NCBI GenBank assembly: GCA_021186555.1
Contig: JAJKFL010000005.1
Span: 55,389,635-55,453,634, forward strand
DNA from: Reticulitermes speratus
Lineage: Eukaryota; Arthropoda; Insecta; Blattodea; Rhinotermitidae
Reading direction: 5' to 3'
DNA: 64,000 nt
Positions 23,745-35,318 of the stretch are shown here, in pieces. Position numbers and translations under genes: made by a program. The first letter of the stretch is position 1. Each line of letters starts with the position of its first letter. A model generated the notes under the pieces. It was given only the letters and a program-made list of their open reading frames with translations, did not search any database and was not told where the DNA came from.

Positions 23745-23998
23745 TGAAAACATAAGGGTAGTGTAGGTACAACTCCAGCCATTCTTAACCTGGGCAATAC
23801 ATAGAGGAAAGTGGTCAAGTTTCCATTCTGCCACTTTACCCCCCGGTGAAAGAAATGCTTTGAAAAGGACGAGTGGGCCCCAGAACCAGCCTGGACAGTT
23901 TACACAACAGAAAAATCTCTTTTCTTTTTCGGGGATTGAAATAAGGTTCCTCGGTCTTTCACTTCGTAGCCTAGTCAATACACCAACTGCGCTCTGTC
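23745..23998 (-). mobile_element. SINE family A, highly diverged copy
   Basis: Segments in family order are ggtacaactccagccattct, ctttaccccccggtgaa, gtgggccccag, agcctggacag, ggggattgaa and tagcctagtcaatacacc. The B-box region is degenerate. It spans the whole family length, so it is an old full-length insertion. Confidence 0.7.
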
Positions 23999-24925
23999 GA
24001 TTCTTTAAATGAACTACGATATATCCATTAAAATTTCAACTTCAGTTCTATAAATACTTGGAAAGTACAAACAATTTTACGTTACAATTTCACTGCCCAT
24101 TAAGAAGCAAATTGAAGACAATGTATGATGAAAGGCAGATGGAGAACGTGGAGTAATAGAGGAGAAGAGAAGCTAAGTGAATCAGCAGCACATGTTCTGA
24201 ATTAATCAGTTCTATTAAGAAATTGTTTCCATGTCTAATAGCAGAATATCAGCCTGGAGGTAAATACGTTCCCGTGAGATAGGACAAACTGTGCTTCACA
24301 ACTCCATTTATTCTGTAGGACTTTCTGGCTTATTGTTTTGAAGCTACAGGAAGTCATTTTTGTGCAGAGTAATCGCGTTGCAGTGTGGCGCATTTTGAGA
24401 CAAGCTGACATGCCAGGACCCACAGCAGACCGAAAACTGGGTCAGTTACAGTCAGATCAGACAAGCTTGAGGTCTGCCGGCGTTCTGACTTGGAGGATGG
24501 GAAGAGAAAATATGAGACATGCAGAAGTGGAGTACACGTAGTTTCGGAAGACACGAGCTGTGTCGGGTGTGAGGTTATGTTGCTGGGTGAATGGTTTCTG
24601 ATATGGCTACACTTTTTGGACTGCGTGACCGTGAAGATGACGGCCATGGGATACTTCGAAACGTCCAGAATCACTAATCCAACGACATCGCCAATGTAAG
24701 ATTCTCAAATGTCGCAAGGACCTCGAATTTTGTCAGTTGTGCCTTTTGCGCGGTTCACTGACCTCGAAGTACTACTGAAGACAGTATTTTGTTGGGAAAA
24801 GCATCACGCTTTTCGCAAACTGAAAGAAAAGTATTTCCCCTCAATTTTCTTAAATATTAGCTACGAGGAAGGTTTATAGAATAAGTAGATCAATGACAAA
24901 AGTAATTATCGCAAGAATGTAAATG
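23999..24925. other. Spacer with one degenerate hairpin motif
   Basis: No gene is recognised. GTGAAGA at 24631-24637 and GAAACGTC at 24658-24665 look like a decayed member of the hairpin motif family, without a good stem II. Confidence 0.45.
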
Positions 24926-25026
24926 TGTGTGACCCGTGAAGCTGGGACCGATACGTTGTCCCGAAACGTCGGTAAATAATTACCACACGACGCCGTGTAA
25001 TTACCCAGAAGACCACAGATTTCAAA
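24926..25026 (+). mobile_element. Dispersed repeat with hammerhead-like motif, copy 1
   Basis: GTGAAGC (24936-24942), one T, GGGAC, a 9-base loop, GTCCC and GAAACGTC are followed by ccacacgacgccgtgtaatt and cccagaagaccacagattt. The whole 100-bp unit recurs inverted at 47595-47700. The first and last core bases deviate from CUGANGA. Confidence 0.7.
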
Positions 25027-25295
25027 TAAATAAAGGGTTGTGAATTCAGGCAAATCGGAATGTGACATTGTCTCTTTGGGCTACTGTTTCCCGACGTTTC
25101 AGGGGGGACGCTGAGAGGTCAAGTGGTCCAACAGTTGAAAAAATGTATCACGTTCCTCCGAAACGCCGGGAAACACCCAACGGCACAACGCCATGTTCCA
25201 CAATACCTCAGTCCTTAACAAACCTGCTGCGGAAATCTAGAATCTCGCAAACAGAAGGCTGTCTGAGCCGCTGGTACTGGAGAATCCAGCACTGG

Positions 25296-27906
25296 AAACA
25301 CACCAAGAGTGCCCACAGCTCTGCAAACTGGCCCTCTACAGGCAACACTGTCCAGCAAGTGTGTTTGTTGTTCAAAGTCACAGAAACACACCAAGAGTGC
25401 CCACAGCTCTGCAAACTGGCCCTCTACAGGCACCACTGTCCAGCAAATGTGTTGTTCAAAGTCACTGAAACACACCAAGAGTGCCCACAGCTCTGCAAAC
25501 TGGCCCTCTACAGGCAACACTGTCCAGCAAGTGTGTTGTTCAAAGTCACAGAAACACACCAAGAGTGCCCACAGCTCTGCAAACTGGCCCTCTACAGGCA
25601 ACACTGTCCAGCAAGTGTGTTGTTCAAAGTCACTGAAACACACCAAGAGTGCCCACAGCTCTGCAAACTGGCTCTCTACAGGCACCACTGTCCAGCAAGT
25701 GTGTTGTTCAAAGTCACAGAAACACACCAAGAGTGCCCACAGCTCTGCAAACTGGCCCTCTACAGGCACCACTGTCCAGCAAGTGTGTTGTTCAAAGTCA
25801 CTGAAACACACCAAGAGTGCCCACAGCTCTGCAAACTGGCCCTCTACAGGCACCACTGTCCAGCAAGTGTGTTGTTCAAAGTCACAGAAACACACCAAGA
25901 GTGCCCACAGCTCTGCAAACTGGCCCTCTACAGGCACCACTGTCCAGCAAGTGTGTTGTTCAAAGTCACAGAAACACACCAAGAGTGCCCACAGCTCTGC
26001 AAACTGGCCCTCTACAGGCACCACTGTCCAGCAAGTGTGTTGCTCAAAGTCACAGAAACACACCAAGAGTGCCCACAGCTCTGCAAACTGGCCCTCTACA
26101 GGCACCACTGTCCAGCAAGTGTGTTGTTCAAAGTCACTGAAACACACCAAGAGTGCCCACAGCTCTGCAAACTGGCCCTCTACAGGCACCACTGTCCAGC
26201 AAGTGTGTTGTTCAAAGTCACAGAAACACACCAAGAGTGCCCACAGCTCTGCAAACTGGCCTTCTACAGGCAACACTGTCCAGCAAGTGTGTTGTTCAAA
26301 GTCACAGAAACACACCAAGAGTGCCCACAGCTCTGCAAACTGGCCCTCTACAGGCACCATTGTCCAGCAAGTGTGTTGTTCAAAGTCACAAAAACACACC
26401 AAGAGTGCCCACAGCTCTGTAAACTGGCCCTCTACAGGCACCACTGTCCAGCAAGTGTGTTGTTCAAAGTCACAGAAACACACCAAGAGTGCCCACAGCT
26501 CTGCAAACTGGCCCTCTACAGGCAACACTGTCCAGCAAGTGTGTTGTTCAAAGTCACTGAAACACACCAAGAGTGCCCACAGCTCTGCAAACTGGCCCTC
26601 TACAGGCAACACTGTCCAGCAAGTGTGTTGTTCAAAGTCACTGAAACACACCAAGAGTGCCCACAGCACTGCAAACTGGCCCTCTACAGGCAACACTGTC
26701 CAGCAAGTGTGTTGTTCAAAGTCACTGAAACACACCAAGAGTGCCCACAGCTCTGCAAACTGGCCCTCTACAGGCACCACTGTCCAGCAAGTGTGTTGTT
26801 CAAAGTCACAGAAACACACCAAGAGTGCCCACAGCTCTGCAAACTGGCCTTCTACAGGCAACACTGTCCAGCAAGTGTGTTGCTCAAAGTCACAGAAACA
26901 CACCAAGAGTGCCCACAGCTCTGCAAACTGGCCCTCTACAGGCACCACTGTCCAGCAAGTGTGTTGTTCAAAGTCACAGAAACACACCAAGAGTGCCCAC
27001 AGCTCTGTAAACTGGCCCTCTACAGGCAACACTGTCCAGCAAGTGTGTTGTTCAAAGTCACAGAAACACACCAAGAGTGCCCACAGCTCTGCTAAACTGG
27101 CCTCTACAGGCACCACTGTCCAGCAAGTGTGTTGTTCAAAGTCACAGAAACACACCAAGAGTGCCCACAGCTCTGCAAACTGGCCCTCTACAGGCACCAC
27201 TGTCCAGCAAGTGTGTTGTTCAAAGTCACAGAAACACACCAAGAGTGCCCACAGCTCTGTAAACTGGCCTCTACAGGCACCACTGTCCAGCAAGTGTGTT
27301 GTTCAAAGTCACAGAAACACACCAAGAAGTGCCCACAGCTCTGCAAACTGGCCCTCTACAGGCACCACTGTCCAGCAAGTGTGTTGTTCAAAGTCACAGA
27401 AACACACCAAGAGTGCCCACAGCTCTGCAAACTGGCCCTCTACAGGCACCACTGTCCAGCAAGTGTGTGTTTCAAAGTCACAGAAACACACCAAGAGTGC
27501 CCACAGCTCTGCAAACTGGCCCTCTACAGGCACCACTGTCCAGCAAGTGTGTTGTTCAAAGTCACAGAAAACACACCAAGAGTGCCCACAGCTCTGCAAA
27601 CTGGCCCTCTACAGGCACCACTGTCCAGCAAGTGTGTTGTTCAAAGTCACAGAAACACACCAAGAGTGCCCACAGCTCTGCAAACTGGCCTTCTACAGGC
27701 ACCACTGTCCAGCAAGTGTGTTGTTCAAAGTCACAGAAACACACCAAGAGTGCCCACAGCTCTGCAAACTGGCCCTCTACAGGCACCACTGTCCAGCAAG
27801 TGTGTTGTTCAAAGTCACAGAAACACACCAAGAGTGCCCACAGCTCTGCAAACTGGCCTTCTACAGGCACCACTGTCCAGCAAGTGTTGTTGCTCAAAGT
27901 CACTGA
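25296..27906. repeat. 84-bp tandem array (about 31 copies)
   Basis: The unit starts aaacacaccaagagtgccca and ends ttgttcaaagtcacag. At 84 bp it equals 28 codons, and two forward frames and one reverse frame stay open for 677 to 865 codons. The forward frames encode, for example, THQECPQLCKLAL or HTKSAHSSANWPS. A single-frame gene is not supported. Variants do not spare one frame, one-base indels after 27077 shift frames freely, and there is no unique N- or C-terminal domain or splice context. Confidence 0.95.
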
Positions 27907-28187
27907 ATCCGCCCTACGAATATTTGTGTATTCAAACTATAATTTCTTCCTCAGAATTATTATTATTTAATTCCGGCGTTGGGGTCAGAATATGTAGCTG
28001 AAAATATAAGAAGTGCGGATTTCGACACAACTGCATCAGCTACTGATGTTATATTCTGCATTCGTCAAGTGCCTGACAAAAGCTAGCAATACAATGCGGC
28101 AGTATATGAAGATCCAAGCAGACGACGACGATATAAATTCAGTGGCACATATCGGCGTCTGGTGTGAGCTGATGATGATGATGTACT

Positions 28188-28434
28188 AGGGTGCGGTCTA
28201 AGACGTAGGACTTAAGCCACTTGATTGCTGGAATCGCGGGTTCGAATCCCGTTGAGGTCACGGAATTTCATGTTATGTGTTTGTTATTTGTTGTGTAGGT
28301 AGCGACCTCTGCGACGGGCTGATCACTGGTTCAGAGGAACGCTACCCGCTGTGTTTGTCTAATTTTGTGTCATCTAGAAACCTCAAAAATGAGGCGGCCT
28401 AGGCCCGAGTTGGGCTGTTGAGCCAGAGATAAGT
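28188..28434 (+). mobile_element. tRNA-derived SINE, family B
   Basis: The head contains gcggtctaagacgtaggact (A-box region) and gcgggttcgaatcccg (B box). The body (cctctgcgacgggctgatca, ggttcagaggaacgctaccc, gcggcctaggcccgag, gggctgttgagcca) matches 17105-17363. It lies directly upstream of a LINE relic. Confidence 0.87.
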
Positions 28435-28449
28435 AATACATGTTATAAA

Positions 28450-30420
28450 GACAAACACAGAAGCTTTGGTAGTCGCAAGTAAGGAGATCGGTCTAGAAGT
28501 GAATGGTGAGAAAACTAAGTACGTGGTCATGTCTGGAGATCGGAATGTGGGACAGCAGAACTAAGTACGTGGTCATGTCTGGAGATGAGAATGTGGGACA
28601 GCAGAACTAAGTACGTGGTCATGTCTGGAGATCGGAATGTGGAACAGCAGAACTAAGTACATGGTCATGTCTGGAGATCGGAATGTGGGACAGCAGAACT
28701 AAGTACGTGGTCATGTCTGGAGATCGGAATGTGGAACAGCAGAACTAAGTACATGGTCATGTCTGGAGATCGGAATGTGGGACAGCAGAACTAAGTACAT
28801 GGTCATGTCTGGAGATGAGAATGTGGGACAGCAGAACTAAGTACGTGGTCATGTCTGGAGATCGGAATGTGGGACAGCAGAACTAAGTACATGGTCATGT
28901 CTGGAGATGAGAATGTGGGACAGCAGAACTAAGTACATGGTCATGTCTGGAGATGAGAATGTGGGACAGCAGAACTAAGTACGTGGTCATGTCTGGAGAT
29001 GAGAATGTGGGACAGCAGAACTAAGTACGTGGTCATGTCTGGAGATCGGAATGTGGAACAGCAGAACTAAGTACATGGTCATGTCTGGAGATCGGAATGT
29101 GGGACAGCAGAACTAAGTACGTGGTCATGTCTGGAGATCGGAATGTGGGACAGCAGAACTAAGTACGTGGTCATGTCTGGAGATCGGAATGTGGAACAGC
29201 AGAACTAAGTACATGGTCATGTCTGGAGATCGGAATGTGGGACAGCAGAACTAAGTACGTGGTCATGTCTGGAGATCGGAATGTGGAACAGCAGAACTAA
29301 GTACATGGTCATGTCTGGAGATCGGAATGTGGGACAGCAGAACTAAGTACATGGTCATGTCTGGAGATCGGAATGTGGGACAGCAGAACTAAGTACGTGG
29401 TCATGTCTGGAGATCGGAATGTGGAACAGCAGAACTAAGTACATGGTCATGTCTGGAGATCGGAATGTGGGACAGCAAACTAAGTACATGGTCATGTCTG
29501 GAGATCGGAATGTGGGACAGCAGAACTAAGTACATGGTCATATCTGGAGATCGGAATGTGGGACAGCAGAACTAAGTACATGGTCATGTCTGGAGATCGG
29601 AATGTGGGACAGCAGAACTAAGTACACGGTCATGTCTGGAGATCGGAATGTGGGACAGCAGAACTAAGTACACGGTCATGTCTGGAGATCGGAATGTGGG
29701 ACAGCAGAACTAAGTACATGGTCATGTCTGGAGATCGGAATGTGGGACAGCAGAACTAAGTACATGGTCATGTCTGGAGATCGGAATGTGGGACAGCAGA
29801 ACTAAGTACGTGGTCATGTCTGGAGATCGGAATGCGGGACAAAATGACAACATAAAGTTAGATAATAAATGTTTGAAAGGGTGGAACAGTTCAAATATTT
29901 GGGAACAACCGTAACAAATCGAAACTAACAGCAGACAGAAGTCACGTAATGCTTGTTATCATTCGTGCAGCATCTTGTGTCTTACAGTTTGCTGTACAAT
30001 GATACAAATGTTAAGATATACAGAACTGTAATTGTGTTGTTGTTTTGTATGGGTGTGAAACTTGGTCTGTCACACTGAGGGAGGAACATAGGCTGAGAGT
30101 GTTCGAGAATATGGTGCTGAGGTGGATATTTGGGCCTAAGAGACAGGAACTAACAGGAACATGTACAAAAACTGTTTAATTCAGAAGATGAAATTGAAGA
30201 GGATGACATGGGCTGGCATGTGGAACGTATGGCGGACAAACGAAATGCATATAGCGGTTTGAATAGTAAACCTGAAGAAAAGAGACTACTTTCAAGACAC
30301 AGGCGTAGATGGAAAGATAATATTCAAATCTGTATTAAATAAATAGGTTTGAAGAGCGTGGACAGGACTCATCTGGCTCAGGTGAGGAATTACAGACTTC
30401 TCAAAATCACTTTGCTCCCG
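28450..30420 (+). pseudogene. LINE family 1 reverse-transcriptase C-terminal region, split by a minisatellite
   Basis: This is the 3' part of a non-LTR retrotransposon coding region, which copies the element's RNA into the genome. Coding reads LVVASKEIGLEVNGEKTKY into a 46-bp tandem array (28513-29840). It resumes in the same family order after it: gttcaaatatttgggaac (FKYLG), aagatatacagaac, then SLREEHRLRVFEN near 30075, WIFGPKRQE and decayed RRRWKDNI. Stops and frameshifts are frequent and no (GTTA)n tail remains. The family matches 44345-44803. Confidence 0.85.
28513..29840. repeat. 46-bp tandem array inside a LINE reading frame (about 29 copies)
   Basis: The unit is aactaagtacgtggtcatgt, ctggagatcggaatgtggga, cagcag. 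The first unit is continuous with the LINE frame (KTKYVVMSGDRNVGQ) and the last flows into the following LINE sequence at gggacaaaatgac. The unit is not a multiple of three, so it destroys the frame. Variants acgtgg/acatgg, ggga/ggaa and tcgg/tgag form short repeated patterns. Confidence 0.96.
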
Positions 30421-31358
30421 TAATGATTGAGGTATTTGCCCAGCCAGTGTAACAGTCGATAACTTATGTCATAATGTGGAGTCTTCCTCCAATGCCCGAC
30501 ATTTAGTCAGTCAGTTAACTACGCCCACACAACTGCTACTATTTAAAAAAAGTGTCCATAACCGTGTCAACAAAATCTCTTTACCGGTACCCGATTCTAA
30601 GTCAGTACAAATTATGTAGCAACATTTGATACAACGTCAATTCACTAACACTTGCTGAGAGTTCAAGGGGTTAGCGTTCCCAGATTATTTTCAAGGAATT
30701 ACGTTACCTTCGTTTTTATTTGAAAAATAAAATTTCCAGCTGGCGCGGGAGAGTATGTGAATTATTAGATTCTGAAAACTGCTCGATCGAAGGCAGGCAG
30801 GTAGAACTACTGGCTGTTGCCCCTAGCAATTATGTAGGAGAGAGCAGGCAAAGGTAATAGGCAGGTTGCTTGGTTATTTGCCTGATTTATGACTTGGCCC
30901 TCCCTCCGCTAGCTTCTTTTCTTTCTCAAGATATCCCCCCCGCCCCCCAACAGACAAGGTACAGCTCCAAGCTGTCGACTCCAGAAACAACAACACTGAA
31001 ATCAAATTTTCTTTCTTGGAAATAGCGACACAGCTTGTAAGTTGTCTCAACATAAGTGTGTGTGTTAAGTACTGAGAAAATACTGTGGTTTTTTTTGTGT
31101 GAGAATTACTGTCGTGTGGGACGTGACGCCGTGTAATCTATTAAGAAGTTACCAACGTTTGAGAGTAAAGCTCTGTCTTCATTTTTGGTATAAAAATATT
31201 AAGGCAACACTCACGCCGAAACGTCGGTACCTATCTGTCAGATATAAGGTGTAACGCCCCAGACGATTGTAATCTTTATAATCACGGCCGTGAGCGTTGA
31301 TATAACGACGTCATATAACAGCACACTGCCCTTAAATTTCTGAAAAATTTGTCCATAA
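30421..31358. other. Spacer with a decayed hairpin-motif repeat
   Basis: No gene. Around 31155-31187 (minus strand) and 31218-31225 (plus strand) are caaacgttgg and cgaaacgtcggt, with gacgccgtgtaat at 31126. This suggests an eroded relative of the repeat at 24926-25026. Confidence 0.45.
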
Positions 31359-31637
31359 AAGGTAAAGGTCACCCTATAACAGGCCATGAAGGCCCAGAGG
31401 GGGAGTAGAGGTATAGCTCTACTCTTTCTTTAACCTCGGCGCTAGATGGGGGTGGGTGGTCAACTCCACGCCTCGGCCGTTTTACCCCCGGGAATGACCC
31501 GGTACCCATTGTACAGGAGGCTGGGTGGGGCCCAGGGCCGGTCTGGACGGGTGCTGAAAATCTCGCCCTCACCGGGATTCGATCACCGGTCCGTCCAGCT
31601 CGTAGCGAGTCGCTATACCGACTGAGCTATCGCGGCC
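31359..31637 (-). mobile_element. tRNA-derived SINE, family A, full length
   Basis: On the minus strand the head has tagctcagtcggtatagcga (A box) and cggtgatcgaatcccgg (B box), and the tail has ggtgacctttacc. The A box is the best of the family A copies here. I see no clear target-site duplication. Confidence 0.92.
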
Positions 31638-31734
31638 CTTAAAACAGTCTTGCATTGTACTAGACTTGTATATTTTGTTTTTATGACTGTTTCAATATCC
31701 TATTGTCAATTTGACTACATTTTGAAAATAAAGA

Positions 31735-31774
<40 letters not shown>

Positions 31775-33028
31775 ATAATATGCAACTTCCCGCATGTTCA
31801 TCACAATCAAATGTTCGTAACAAAACTTTCAGAGAAACACAACACCAGTTTCTTGTTTAATAAATGCATTCATTTTTCCGTAAGCCTTAGAATTTTCAAT
31901 TCCAGTAAAGACAGTCGCAACGTGTACCACAACACGATGTGACTCAATTTCGTAACTTCGTAAGTTCAAACGCTACCCGGATATGCTCTAAACCTCTTAT
32001 AACCCCCAAACCGTGAACACATGCTGCGGTCTGTAAGGCCGAAATGTGTAACATTCAGGTCAACACGTGTTTGTGGGTCACCGTGCCTGTGCATTGCTAC
32101 ACGTTCCGTTGACCGACACATGAAATGGCGCTGCAGTCGATTGTTATTACTTATTATTTGTGAGCTGCAAAGGTCAGTGTACTGGCGATCTCTTTTTGAA
32201 GAGCGCCAGGTGAACTAACCACAGAAAACACTACAAAATGCGATACAAAAGTCAGTTACTTTTCTGTGTTGTTACAGAAACGGGCATGCCGACAGTAAAC
32301 ATATTGAGTTCCTCTGGGTCATGAACCCGTGCAGACTGGTATTCGTACACTGACACGTCACAGAAACATAGTGCTATCATGTTCAAGACAGATACCAGTT
32401 CTAGGTTAGATCTAGGGCTGTGAAACTGACCACTCAAATCCACCTAGTGTCTAGGTTAAGAATATGTGGATATACATCTACAATTCTACCTTGGAAATGA
32501 AGGTAGAACCTTACGTTCCACTTCGACCCTCAATCATCACTATCACCGCTGACATAACCTAAAGTTTCGCACCCCAAGTTGTTCCTCTTAAATGTTTACC
32601 AGCTAGGAAGTAATACAAATATTTACCCTTTTGTTATCTGAGTTTGCTTAATATGTTACGGGTTTACTGAGCTACAACGGAACACAATAACACGTTCTAA
32701 AATGTTGCAAATAGCGCGATATTTTAAATGACAGGTGAATCAATTTGACTTTTGGAAAACATGTCTGTACTGTAGACAGAGAAACAGACAGCCTATCATC
32801 TTAGTTTCTGAAGAGGAAATTTGGAACACAAGAGTGAATTAAATTTTCTCCCGTTATAACACCTCCGTGGCCAAACCCTTAAACAACAGTTGTTACTACA
32901 GACTCAACCGCTACAGACTCAAGCACCGCCCCAACTTTCAGACACATTCGTTTAACAACGAGAAGATAAGGAAACTGTCTAATGTAATATGCATATATTG
33001 ACGATATATAGCCTGCGTTACTGACAGC
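31638..33028. other. Spacer with (AAT)n microsatellite
   Basis: An (AAT)n tract is at about 31736-31768. The remaining 1.2 kb is unique AT-rich sequence with only short random frames. Confidence 0.5.
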
Positions 33029-33200
33029 CACTAACTAACTAACTAACTAACTAACTCCATGGAGCAGAGTCCTTCTTGAGAAGCTAACAGGTCGTCAGCT
33101 AGTCAAGAAATTCCCCGCGTTTTATGGAACCCGAAGGTTTATTACCGCACTCACAAGAGCCCGCCACCTGTCCCTATCCTGAGCCATATCAATCCAGTCT
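33029..33200 (-). mobile_element. LINE family 1, 3' end with (GTTA)n tail
   Basis: The reverse complement runs gactggattgatatggctca, then the last codons, ccttcgggttccataaaa, ttcttgactagctgacgacc, and ends in (GTTA)n at 33029-33056. It is 5'-truncated, as is typical of LINE insertions. Confidence 0.85.
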
Positions 33201-33269
33201 TAAGTCGTACCAAAGAATTAGTCCAGGTCCGAGGCTCTGTATGGTGTTTCGTAACATGGTAATTTTTTT

Positions 33270-33419
33270 AAGATGAGGAGTTGTTAGCACCTCGCCCAAC
33301 CCCCAAGCTGGAGGACCACCCCTTATCGACTGTCCGCGACTGTTTATTCAATGTATTCGCAGTTACCCTCCACATCCGCAGGCCGTTCCTCCATCTGCAA
33401 CCTGAGGACGCGCCATGCC
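33270..33419 (+). mobile_element. Dispersed-repeat-like segment bordering the 23-bp array
   Basis: This stretch, with translation PTPKLEDHPLSTVRDCLFNV near 33297-33356, resembles a conserved transposon-derived stretch I recall from termite and cockroach hypothetical proteins. That is memory, not proof. Its right edge, gccatgccgtggtgacaggg, passes into the tandem array, and sequence resumes at 34563 as cactaatcatggac. Confidence 0.45.
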
Positions 33420-34562
33420 GTGGTGACAGGGACCGACTTATCGTGGTGAAAGGGACCGACTTATCGTGGTGACAGGGACCGACCTATCGTGGTGACAGGG
33501 ACCGACTTATCGTGGTGACAGGGACCGACTTATCGTGGTGACAGGGACCGACTTATCGTGGTGACAGGGACCGACTTATCGTGGTGACAGGGACCGACTT
33601 ATCGTGGTGACAGGGACCGACCTGTCGTGGTGACAGGGACCGACATATCGTGGTGACAGGGACCGACTTATCGTGGTGAAAGGGACCGACTTATCGTGGT
33701 GACAGGGACCGACCTATCGTGGTGACAGGGACCGACTTATCGTGGTGACAGGGACCGACTTATCGTGGTGACAGGGACCGACTTATCGTGGTGACAGGGA
33801 CCGACTTATCGTGGTGAAAGGGACCGACTTATCGTGGTGACAGGGACCGACCTATCGTGGTGACAGGGACCGACATATCGTGGTGACAGGGACCGACTTA
33901 TCGTGGTGACAGGGACCGACATATCGTGGTGACAGGGACCGACTTATCGTGGTGACAGGGACCGACTTATCGTGGTGACAGGGACCGACTTATCGTGGTG
34001 ACAGGGACCGACCTATCGTGGTGACAGGGACCGACCTATCGTGGTGACAGGGACCGACTTATCGTGGTGACAGGGACCGACATATCGTGGTGACAGGGAC
34101 CGACTTATCGTGGTGACAGGGACCGACTTATCGTGGTGACAGGGACCGACATATCGTGGTGACAGGGACCGACCTATCGTGGTGACAGGGACCGACCTAT
34201 CGTGGTGACAGGGACCGACCTATCGTGGTGACAGGGACCGACCTATCGTGGTGACAGGGACCGACCTATCGTGGTGACAGGGACCGACTTATCGTGGTGA
34301 CAGGGACCGACCTATCGTGGTGACAGGGACCGACCTATCGTGGTGACAGGGACCGACATATCGTGGTGACAGGGACCGACTTATCGTGGTGACAGGGACC
34401 GACTTATCGTGGTGACAGGGACCGACATATCGTGGTGACAGGGACCGACTTATCGTGGTGACAGGGACCGACTTATCGTGGTGAAAGGGACCGACTTATC
34501 GTGGTGACAGGGACCGACCTATCGTGGTGACAGGGACCGACATATCGTGGTGACAGGGACCC
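33420..34562. repeat. 23-bp tandem array (about 50 copies)
   Basis: The unit is gtggtgacagggaccgactt plus atc. Variants gactta, gaccta and gacata are scattered. The rarer gtgaaaggg variant recurs at 33448, 33676, 33812 and 34481, marking duplicated blocks. Confidence 0.96.
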
Positions 34563-34799
34563 ACTAATCATGGACTGACAGCCACACTTAAATAAAATAT
34601 AGGAACATTACTTTATCTGACAACTACCGCTACTCACTTCCCGTCGGCTTGCTTAACTCATAAAACCTCGACGCGCAATAAACAACGTTCTGTTAGACGT
34701 GACGTGTGTCTGTGAGCCGAAGGAAGACAATTCCAGCGCCTTCTTTATATGTGGTAAAAGATAAAACGAATATTAACAGAAATACATTGTACCAATCAG

Positions 34800-34956
34800 C
34801 CTACTGTGTCATGGGTATCGGGTCGTTCCCGGGGGTAAAACGGCCGGTGCGTGGTGCTGAAACCTACCTACTAGCGCCGAGTTGCGAATGGGTTGGAGCT
34901 ATAACGGCGTCTCCATTCTATGCCTGACCGGCAGGTCATGGGGTGACCTTTAATTT
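34800..34956 (+). mobile_element. SINE family A, 5'-truncated fragment
   Basis: Segments tgggtatcgggtcgttcccg, ggggtaaaacggccggtgcg, agcgccgagttgcg, ggttggagctata and ggggtgacctttaa match the 3' half of family A on the plus strand. The tRNA head is absent. Confidence 0.85.
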
Positions 34957-35318
34957 TAACTGTACTAAAATGCGTAAACCCCGACTTAAGGCAAATTGGA
35001 ATAGCAGCGATCGGTGGGCTGCTTGGCGCCATGCGAAACGGTATAAGTGAAGTACTGATGCGAGTTGCCAGATTAAATCAAATCCGTGCATCTAATACAG
35101 GCTGGGTGACGGAAGTTGGATCATAAGCAATGAGGAAATCTGCGAAAATCTAAATGAGGATTATCTGTCTTGGGGCTGGAGTGTTAATGTTGTAGACCTC
35201 AGCTGAAACACGACACTTAACATTCATCTGAAAGAGTACTAACGTAAGAAACAATCACAAATCATATAGCGTCGTTAAACAAACCAAAAACAAGTAACAT
35301 TTTGCGGCATTTTGGACT
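34957..35318. other. No gene seen
   Basis: Unique spacer before the 51-bp array. No feature is recognised. Confidence 0.5.

Noticed and set aside
25296..27906. A repetitive cysteine-containing protein of 677-865 residues
   Set aside because: Three frames are equally open, indels shift frames freely near the end, and nothing outside the array is coding-like.
28188..28262. A functional Leu/Ser tRNA gene
   Set aside because: Same reasoning: it is the head of SINE family B, with the body matching 17105-17363.
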